Source: Chrysochromulina tobinii (taxonomy: Eukaryota; Haptophyta; Prymnesiales; Chrysochromulinaceae). From it: 23,135 nt of DNA. The position numbers and the translations under genes were made by a program. The notes under the pieces were generated by a model. The model saw only the letters and a list, made by a program, of their open reading frames with translations. It ran no database searches and was not told where the DNA came from. Below are positions 1-7,008 of the stretch, piece by piece; the stretch's first letter is position 1, and the number at the start of each line of letters is the position of its first letter. Location: the NCBI GenBank assembly GCA_001275005.1, contig JWZX01002895.1, positions 1 through 23,135 of the forward strand, in the 5' to 3' direction.

Positions 1-291
1 GGGGAGTGGCAGGGAGTAGGCAACGACGACGCGGGAGGTGAGTGTGCAGGGAGTAGGAATTTGTGGTGTGGGTGTGTACATGTGACGATACGTGTTTATA
101 GCAGCGGCTGGGCGAGAAGGGAGGGGCGGGGTCTATCGCCCCGCACCAAAGACAACAGTGATCTCCGATTGCTAAAATTCACAGTGAAAAGCCGAACTTC
201 CACTGAAGTTTGGGTTTCTATCCTCCCCATGGGCTCCGTTGATTGGGTCCACAGTGGCTTATAAGAACAATGCTAAAAACAGCTACGCGAG
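1..291. other. Non-coding flank downstream of the rhomboid gene
   Basis: I see no convincing gene here. The stretch lies 3' of the minus-strand rhomboid gene and probably holds its 3' UTR. A 12-base direct repeat, gcagggagtagg, occurs at 9-20 and 46-57. A 67-codon open frame at 61-264 has no recognisable domain and looks like chance. Confidence 0.5.
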
Positions 292-3200
292 CTAGCACCC
301 CCGGCACAGTCGCTCGCACATGAGGTTTCGGCTCGCTCGGTCGTCAGGATCCCATTGGCATCGAGGTCCCACATCGCAGCTCGCCTCAAAGGAAGTGAAG
401 GTGCCCGTCACGTTGCACTGCGCGGTCAGGATCGTCTGGTTGTGGTCCTCGAAGCGCAGCGCGCAGCTGCCCGGCACGCTCGAGAGGCAGCATGAGTACC
501 AGTCCAGCACCTCGACGCAGTTGAGCAGCTGGCAAACGTCGCACCGTTGGAAAAAGGCGCGCACCGCGGGATCGCCGATCACAGTGGCGGCGACGACGCA
601 GACGAGGAGCAGCAGCACGCCGGACGCCATCGCGATCGCACGCTGTGCCCGAGTGAGCCCACGACGCGCCCGCAACGACGCGATCGTCACACGGAGGTGC
701 CGTGCCCAATCACTGAGGCGATCATTGAGGCGATCCCTGAGACGCTCCTCAGTGGTTGCAACCTGACGGTTGGCCTGACGTGCCGCCTCAATGAGCTCGA
801 GGCACTGCGCCAGCTGCCCGGCGTCGGCTTGAGCGATCGCGAGGTGCGTGGGCTGCCCGCCGGCATCAGCACCGCCTTGATGCGCGTACTCGAAGCCTAA
901 CGAGCGGAGTAGCGCAACAGCCGCCAGGTATTGGCCTAGGCGAGCGTGGAAGGCGGCGTTGGTGAGTCTGACCGTCCTGTACTTGGTCTCCTCCGGATGG
1001 GTTAGCACGTTATGCACGAGTGTAGCGACGGTGGACAGCGCAAGCTCGAAGGCTTCAGGGCTCGCTGCCTCAGCGCGCAGCTGGCGAATGAAAGCGAGCG
1101 TGCGCTCCGTGCCACTCCACTGCGCCGGAGCTGCCGAGCCTGCCACCGCCGAGCCTGTCGCCGCCGCCGCGTGGGCAGCTAGGGAGGCGTCGTCGTGGGC
1201 AGCCAGGGAGGCGTCGTCGTGGGCAGCCTGGGAGGCGTCGTCGTGGGCAGTCTGGGAGGCGTCGACGGCCGATGTGGTGTCCGGGAGGGTGACCGGTACT
1301 GAGGCCTGAGGCCTGAGGGCTCGAGGCGCCGTCGTGGGCCTTGTGTGCACCGGTACGGCGTCCATCTGCCGCGGATGCACCGCGCTCGTGACCGGTGCTC
1401 GCTTGCATGCGTCGGCCCGATGTGGGCGTGGCGGCACGGGAGGTCGAAGTAGCTGCCGCTGTGCATGCATCAGGATGCCGATCAGCACACCGGTCACGAG
1501 CCCACCCAAATGCATAAAGTTGTCCACCCATGGAGTGAGGCCAATCACCTGATGAGGGAGGCCATCAGTCGCAATCAATGAGCGTCGTCATCACCTGAGG
1601 CCAATCACCAAATGAGGGAGTTAGGCCAATCACCAAATTAGGGACGGTTGCAAAGAGAAGGCCGCCCACGCCCGCGTGCCGAAGCGTGCCGCGCGAGCAG
1701 TAGTTGAAGAGGACGTCGGCCCAGTAAGCGCCGAGGAGCCCAAACATGGAACCCGACGCTCCCACCGAGATGACCCCTGGCAAGAAGACTGTCGAGCAAA
1801 CGGTACCGAGGAGGCCGGAGACGATGTAGAGCAGGGCCGTCTGCACAAACCCGAAGGCGCGCTCGAAGCCCACTCCGAGGGATAGGATCCCGAGCAGGTT
1901 GAGGAGCAGGTGGAAGAGGCCAGAGTGCAGCCAAGAGGAGCTGAACAGACGCCACCACTCGCCTCGGCCCACGCCCCAGCCAAAGATGGCTTCGTCATTC
2001 TTGGCGCCCATACGGTTGAGCACCCGAATGGGCGGGCCAAGCATCCAGTTCGGCTCACAGGGCGTGCCGTCCGCATACGTAGGCAGCCCCGTCGCGCTCG
2101 CCTCAGGGCACACGAACGGCGCGACAGTCCATCCATTCTCGCGTACCTGATGAGGGAGGCCATCCGAGGCCATCAGAGGCCATCCGAGGCCATCATAGGC
2201 AATCCGAGGCACTCCACGTACCTCGAAAATGAAGACGATCGTGCACGCGAGCGTGCTCAACATGCAGAACCACGGCTTGTGATCGACGTGAGTGGGCAGC
2301 ACCCATGTCGAGTACTCGCGTTGGCGCGAACGTTCGCGCTCCTTTTGCGAATGCTCGCGCTCCTGACGCGAATGCTCGCGTCGCACTTCGCGATGGCGCG
2401 AATGTTCCTTTAGAGCTTCGCGATGCATCTCCATCTGGTGGCGAAGGAAGCGCGAGGGCGACGCGAGCTGCTCTTGAAGCTGCCCGCCGAGCGCCATGGT
2501 GAGCGCGCTCGTGCTTCGGGCGATCGCCTTGAGAGAGGGCGACGTACCGAAGTGCGAGGGTGAGCGCCATGGTGAGCGCCGGTGCGCTGAGTGCCTGTGA
2601 CGGCCTCCCTGAGTGCCTCGGAGTGCCTCGAATGGCGAGGTCCAGTGCGAGCGGTGTGCCACCATCGCCCTCAGCTTCGCGGCAGCTCGCTCCTCGTCCT
2701 CCTCCTCGTCGAGCCGTCGCTCCTCCTCGTCGAGCCGTCGCTCCTCGTCGTCCATATCGCCGAGGTAATCTCCGAGGTAATCTCCGGTAGCGGAGGCCGC
2801 CGCCGCCTCTGCTTCCTCGGGGGTGCGGATGGCGGGTGGGCGCGTCGTCTCGGGCGAACGCATCGGCGCCGTGATCGCACCGCTCCCCGTTCCCGAAATC
2901 GACGAAATCGACGAAATCCTCGCCGCGCCCGGATCCAAACTCGACGCCCTCGACGCCCTCGACGCAAGTGATGACGTCGCCGGCATCCCCACATCGCCGG
3001 TACGGTTTCCGGCACGCTTCTGAGCCTTGAGCTCTGCCTTAAACCTCTTGAGCTCGGCCTCGATCTCCGCCGCCGACTCCGCCTTGGCGACCGCCGCCTT
3101 TGCCTTGGCTGCTGCCGCCGCCTTGATCGCCTCTGTCTCAGGAGCATACTCTGCAAACGAGTGCACGGCCGGTGGCGATGAGTCGGGTGCGTGCCATCCT

Positions 3201-4024
3201 TGGAGCTTCCAGTAGCGTCGCCTCGCCTCGTCGATGCCCTGGTACAGCTCGACGAGCTGCACGATGAGCTCGCGGTCCGCTATCGTGCCGCCACGCAAGA
3301 TGCTCAAGATTCGTGGCTGGGCATCCTCCAGCGGCGGCAGCATCTGTGCCAGCCGCTGACGCTCGTTCCCGCTGATGCTGATGCCGCTGCTGCCGCTGCT
3401 GCCGCTGCAGTCTCTGCGGTTTCTGCTGTCTCTGCTGTCTCTGCCACCGCCCGCGCTCTTGCCGACACCTGGGACGGCGCTCTTTCCGCCGCCCGGGATG
3501 TTGGCTCGATTGAGAGCGGCCACGAAATGATTGAGCTGCGCCATGAGCGCATCCACCTTCACCTGGAGGCGTGCGGTGCGTGTCGGGCCGAGCTTGGGCA
3601 CATCGGCAGCTGCGCCCTCGGCGAGCGCGAGGCCAAGCTCATCCGTCTTAATCGACGCAGACGGCTCCTCCTCCGCACGCCGCTCCTCCTCGACCGGCTC
3701 TTCGACATGCAGCGACGACGATGAGAGACGCTCAAGTGCCGAAGCTGCCATATCCCATAGCGAGCCGAAGCCCGACCATGGCGAGTCGCGCGGCGGCCCA
3801 CCCTGCAAAGGTGAGCGTGGGTCCTCGGCATCAATAGGCTGCCGGGACGCGTGGCGCGATGACGTGGGTTGCCTGGCTGGCACGCCCATCGGAGGCGCCG
3901 GCGCCGGTGGCCGCTCCCGCGCATGCTGCTGCTCGCGGTAAAGCGCCTCGAGCTTGGCCTCCGCGGGCGGCCGCGGCGTGTCCTGCACGTTGAAGGCCGG
4001 GGCGGCGCTGGACCGGCCAAACAT
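292..4024 (-). CDS. Rhomboid-family intramembrane serine protease with C-terminal PUB domain
   Basis: Spliced model: exon 1 4024-2222, exon 2 2146-1634, exon 3 1548-292, giving 1,190 residues; the phases agree. The start is the first ATG of the open frame. Residues 1 to about 575 are low-complexity, charged and Ser/Ala-rich, probably cytosolic. The protease follows: TM1 about 583-600, a loop containing MLGPP typical of eukaryotic secretase-type rhomboids, HLLLN (H680, N684, oxyanion side), the GASG nucleophile motif (S732), and the TM6 histidine H785 in MHLGG. The S732 to H680 spacing matches GlpG, so catalysis is expected. After TM6 a linker of 8-residue repeats leads to a PUB-like domain (about 938-1030, motif KYRTVRLTNAAF, then LLRSLGFEYA). 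A TM helix (1075-1097) and a tail with 12 Cys and two N-glycosylation sequons (NQT, NVT) follow. Known: PUB domains bind the p97/VCP tail. Inferred: the PUB domain faces the cytosol and the tail faces the lumen. Confidence 0.88.
775..1053 (-). other. PUB domain coding segment of the rhomboid protein
   Basis: About 93 residues resemble the PUB domain of peptide:N-glycanase and UBXD1. There is a helical run AFELALSTVATLV, then HPEETKYRTVRLTNAAF, where PNGase has NPNDEKYRSIRIGNTAF, then a helix ending in LLRSLGFEY, where PNGase has CLFEMGFEE. The C-terminal LAQCLELIEAAR helix also fits. The match rests on remembered family sequence, not on a search. Confidence 0.8.
1171..1266 (-). repeat. 24-base coding tandem repeat, four units
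   Basis: Units at 1171-1194, 1195-1218, 1219-1242 and 1243-1266 share the plus-strand core gtgggcag..gggaggcgtcg with one to three substitutions each. They encode 8-residue repeats of the type DDASxAAH in the linker between the rhomboid core and the PUB domain. The phase is kept, so copy number could change without breaking the protein. Confidence 0.9.
1549..1633 (-). other. Intron 2 of the rhomboid gene (85 nt), introner-like
   Basis: The donor GTGATTGG and acceptor CCCTCATCAG flank an 85-base intron whose removal is needed to join the two rhomboid frames (NLV-IGLTPWVDNFMH), so it is well supported. The sequence GTGATTGGCCT occurs at the donor (1633), again inside the intron (1608) and immediately after the acceptor (1548). 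The intron is thus bounded by a direct repeat. The inner copy is a possible alternative donor, which would shift the frame. Its last 18 bases are identical to those of intron 1. Confidence 0.9.
2147..2221 (-). other. Intron 1 of the rhomboid gene (75 nt), introner-like
   Basis: The donor GTACGTGG and acceptor CCCTCATCAG are bounded by the direct repeat AGGTACG. The body is a tandem array of about 10-base units (plus strand: gaggccatcc, gaggccatca and variants). Splicing joins TM1 (FIFE) to the loop (VREN). The intron is 75 bases with no in-frame stop, so retention would insert 25 residues rather than truncate. The intron call rests on the consensus ends, the repeat content and the 3' end shared with the certain intron 2. 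Confidence 0.78.
2611..2630. repeat. Two copies of the intron decamer inside a coding exon
   Basis: The plus strand reads gagtgcctcg twice in tandem, preceded by ggcctccct. Both strings also occur in intron 1, but there on the minus strand, so here the element lies in opposite orientation relative to the gene. In this exon it is translated as part of the low-complexity N-terminal tail. Confidence 0.6.
2701..2742 (-). repeat. 21-base coding tandem repeat, two units
   Basis: Two identical 21-base units (2701-2721 and 2722-2742) encode the acidic/basic repeat EERRLDE in the N-terminal tail of the rhomboid protein. A neighbouring 12-base repeat near 2762-2785 encodes GDYL twice. These are in-frame low-complexity expansions. 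Confidence 0.85.
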
Positions 4025-5119
4025 TGCACACGACAATGTCGTGTTAACGTTCACACCACGTCCCTTCTTTTTCAACAGAGAGTTGGTGTCTTCTCGGGTC
4101 GCCGAAGCTTGCGGAACGTACGCAAGCTTCCGGCTCACAGCCGTTTCACACAGTGCTGAACAAGTTGCGCGGCGTAGCGGGCGTGAGCCCGTGTGAACGA
4201 CGGTTTCGGACGTGTGCCTGCATCTCGATCGTGTCCTCTCTCCTCTGCCTCTACACGCACAGCACAGCACAGGAGACACGACCCACACAACAAACGGAAG
4301 CACTGGCAACCGTCACAAACCTGACACGGCCGAGCCGCGAGCCCGCGCCCCGCCCGGGACGACGCGAGGCGACGCGCGATATTAACATATATCGTCAAGC
4401 TTGTAGCTTCAACGGCACACGCATGTCGCATCACGCGGCGCGAGATGCGAGATGTGTGCCGGTGCGCTTTGCCTCTGGTGCACACATCACTCGCGCGTCG
4501 CCTCTGGGCCACCCAATCCACTTGTCGTGTACGCAGCACGTCTGCATGGTTCCGCACCACATGCCAGATCAGCGTCGACCCATGTCGACCCATGCCAACA
4601 CGTCAAATACCCTCTTGTACCTGTTCGGTTCGCGCTCACCCGGCACGCGGCATGCATGTTGAATGCCGCGGATCAGGTTGGGTACCCCACAACACCACGC
4701 CCCTCTCGCCGGATCGGGGTTCCCCACATTCACACATTCCCCACATTCACACCCCTCCCTCCGCTCCCGCTCTCGGAGGACACGAAGGCGAGACGCCCCA
4801 GCCGCCCTCCCCCCACCGCCTCGCCCGGCAGGCCCCCCTCGCTCCCACATTGCCAGCGCCCTTAAAGGGCGCACGTGGCAATGGGAGTCGGCCACCCATG
4901 CATGCACGGAGATGTAGCACGCACGCACGGTTTGTACGTGGCCGTGGTCGCCGCCATGGCAGTGGGGCGGGGCGCACTGAGCTGTCCTACTTTGTAATGA
5001 GCACGAGTTGCTGGCAAGGCCGCACAGTTCGTCACGTCCCAGCCGGTACGCGAGAGCATCCAATGCGAGCACTCTTGCCATGGAGAGGCAAGAATGCAAG
5101 CTCATCAGTGCATGCATGC
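4025..5119. promoter_or_regulatory. Intergenic region, presumed rhomboid promoter and GT25 3' flank
   Basis: About 1.1 kb separates the rhomboid start from the stop of the upstream GT25 gene, both on the minus strand. No coding region with a recognisable domain is seen. Features visible are an AT-rich inverted repeat, gatat-N6-atatc, at 4378-4393, the most AT-rich spot in a GC-rich region; a 16-base direct repeat, ttccccacattcacac, at 4720-4735 and 4737-4752; and a doubled gtcgacccat near 4575. The open frame continues upstream of the rhomboid ATG without another ATG, so the 5' UTR or an upstream exon could extend here. The promoter role is assumed from position only. Confidence 0.4.
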
Positions 5120-6688
5120 TCACTTCTGTACGTCCCACTTGTACACGTTCGTGTGCTTGATGTCGCCCTTGGCGTAAGGGTCGCGCTGCTCAACAAGGCA
5201 GGGGGAGGCGACGACCGCGGTGACGAAGCCCTCGAGCACGAGCTTCGAAATGTAGCAGTCGGTCGGGCAGTCGATCGGCAGGTGCGCGAGCAACTCCTTC
5301 GCGGCGGCTGGCCAAATGATGTACGACGACGTTTGCCAGAGGTACTCGGCCTCGCGCAGCTTCATCACGGGCGGGCCCTCGACGACGACACGGCGCGAGT
5401 CGCGCCACTGCACGACCTCGCATCCCACGTACAGGATGACCGGCGTGTTCTCAACGTCCCAGCACTGCGGAGCGCGCGACAGCGGGCGGAGGCACTGGCG
5501 GTCAGCATGGCCGAGGGCGAGGGTGGCAAGGGCGAAGGTGGCAAGGGCGAGGGTGGCAAGGGCGAGGGTGGCAAGTGGCGAGTGCCAACCAGGCATTTGG
5601 CGGGCGCACGCAAGTGGCGAGCGCCAACCCTCCCCTTGGCCTCCCTCGCCGCCCCGCCACACGCACGCGCGCGAGCACAGCTCCCGCGCACCTGCTCGAC
5701 TGCGTCGATGAGCCGCTGCGTCAGCTCGGGGAACTTGATGCCCGAGCGCTCCCAGAGCACGGCATCGTCCTCAAGGATGAGCATGGGCTTCGACGGGTCG
5801 TTGCGCCGCAAGCACTGCTTCCAGAGCGCGATGTGCGAGCCCGAGCAGCCACGCTCGCCCTTCGACATGTCGTGCAGCGCCGGCAGCGTCTTCTTGTCGT
5901 ACAGGCAGTTGAGCTTCGAGTGCCACTGCCACGTGACGAGCGAATCCTTAACGTCGTCGCCCATCTTGGCCGAGAACCGCTGCCCCTTGAGGCCCTGCGC
6001 CTTCATCTCCGCCTGCATCAGCTTCCTGCGGTCCAGGCGCTTGTCTAGGTTGATGTACTGACAGCTGAAGCCCTGCTCGCCGTTGAACTCGTCCTCCTCC
6101 TCGATCGACATGGGCGAGCCGCGGCCGCTACCGTTGGGCGAGCTGCGGCCGCTCCTCTTCTTCTTCGAAATGCCAGGGAGCGTGATGCGCTCCGGCACTA
6201 CGCACGAGGAGCACACGGGAGAGGGTGAATGGGGTGCACCGCCGAGGGTGGCCAGCGACAGCATGCACGGTCGGCTGTGCGGCGTCACGCAGCGTGCGGG
6301 CGGGCGACGAGGCAGCGGCAGGCTTCAGGGCATCGAAAGGCACAGACTCAGCACGCCGGCGCTTACATTTGTGCAGCAGTGACCTCGCCACCATGTGCTC
6401 ACGCCATGCCTTGAGGCCGTTGAACTGGCCGCCGCAGCTGCAGGTGTAGAGCGCAGAGCGCGGCTTTTCGCCCTCAGATTCACTCAGCACGCACGTTGGC
6501 TTCACCTTTGGCATCGGCTTCCGCTGCGTTCGAGAGCGTGCGGTGGCGCACGAGGTGGTCGGCCGGGGGCTCTGGTCCGGCGTACTGGTGGCTGGTGAGT
6601 GATCACCTCCTGTGGATTCCCGCCGCGTTGCCCAAGACAGCGCGAATTTCTGGGAATCGTGTACAATGTAATTAACCCTGACCCTCAT
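5120..6688 (-). CDS. Glycosyltransferase family 25 protein with N-terminal Cys/His motif
   Basis: Spliced model: exon 1 6688-6367, exon 2 6197-5692, exon 3 5464-5120, 390 residues. The GT25 core is clear: YINLDKR (155-161), GERGCSGSHIALW (221-233), the metal/sugar-nucleotide acidic motif LEDDA (EDDA 250-253), then WDV, ILYVGCE and the C-terminal helices to the stop. GT25 enzymes transfer hexoses, galactose in the LPS and procollagen members; the substrate cannot be told here. Exon 1 holds C83-x-C85-x12-H98-x7-H106, a C2H2-like but atypical zinc-finger spacing, after a Ser/Thr/Pro-rich start. I see no signal peptide or membrane anchor, unusual for an ER/Golgi GT25. Exon 1 is joined by a GTAAGC donor in the right phase, but it could belong to a separate transcript. 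An ATG at residue 59 is an alternative start. Confidence 0.82.
5465..5691 (-). other. Intron 2 of the GT25 gene (about 227 nt)
   Basis: The donor GTGCGCGG follows codon 276 and the acceptor CTCCGCAG at 5465 restores the GT25 frame at WDV. A second acceptor at 5495 (CCGCCAG) would add ten residues in the same frame. The conserved domain runs across the junction with no gap, which supports splicing. The intron holds the 15-base tandem repeat listed separately. Confidence 0.85.
5516..5575. repeat. 15-base tandem repeat in GT25 intron, four units
   Basis: Four units of ggcgagggtggcaag stand head to tail; the second unit has one substitution. The repeat is entirely intronic. On the transcribed strand it is pyrimidine-rich and lies just upstream of the acceptors. 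Confidence 0.95.
6198..6366 (-). other. Intron 1 of the GT25 gene (169 nt), predicted
   Basis: A near-consensus donor, AAAT|GTAAGC, and the acceptor GTGCGTAG, preceded by a pyrimidine-rich tract, share phase 1. Removal joins the zinc-finger-like exon to the exon carrying the GT25 core. Without it the GT25 frame has no ATG start farther upstream than 6264. This is a prediction from splice signals and phase. Confidence 0.65.
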
Positions 6689-7008
6689 CCTAGAGCTCTA
6701 CCCTCTACGTGAGCGTCGCACCGGCCCGTCGGCTTCGGCTATCTCGTCACCTTCCAGCCCTGAGTGCTTCCTGCGCGCGTGGTACATGTACGGGCTTCGT
6801 GCTCTTTTGTCAATAGTACGTCAAGAGAGTCTCGAGAGTGTCTCGAGTCATTCAGAACCTGGTCCGACCATCCTCGGCACAGCTGTGATGAACGGACTAA
6901 TTAAAAAGAAAGCGAACGCGAGCGTCCCAAGGGGTACCTCCGACGACGAAGGAGAGCACGAAAGAGAGCACGAAAGATTGCCAACTTCGGGGTCCTTGGA
7001 GACGCGCT
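6689..7008. promoter_or_regulatory. Divergent intergenic region between GT25 and the giant gene
   Basis: About 320 bases separate two divergent start codons, so both promoters and 5' UTRs probably lie here. An AT-rich stretch, ctaattaaaaag, at 6897-6908 stands out from the GC-rich surroundings about 100 bases before the giant gene's ATG. An upstream ATG at 6888 opens a 44-codon frame that ends at 7022, overlapping the main start in another frame, so it would be an upstream ORF if transcribed. A 12-base repeat, gagagcacgaaa, occurs twice near 6952-6975. Confidence 0.45.

Noticed and set aside
1176-1266. CRISPR-like regular repeats
   Set aside because: The units are contiguous with no spacers and keep a coding frame in a eukaryotic gene, so this is a coding tandem repeat.
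4025-4309. 95-codon N-terminal extension of the rhomboid frame
   Set aside because: The extension begins at a TTG and has no in-frame ATG before 4024, so it is not a likely eukaryotic start.
4445-6061. 538-codon open frame on the plus strand opposite the GT25 gene
   Set aside because: It is antisense to a clear GT25 domain, is composed of low-complexity GC-rich codons and shows no domain. Long shadow frames are common at this GC content.
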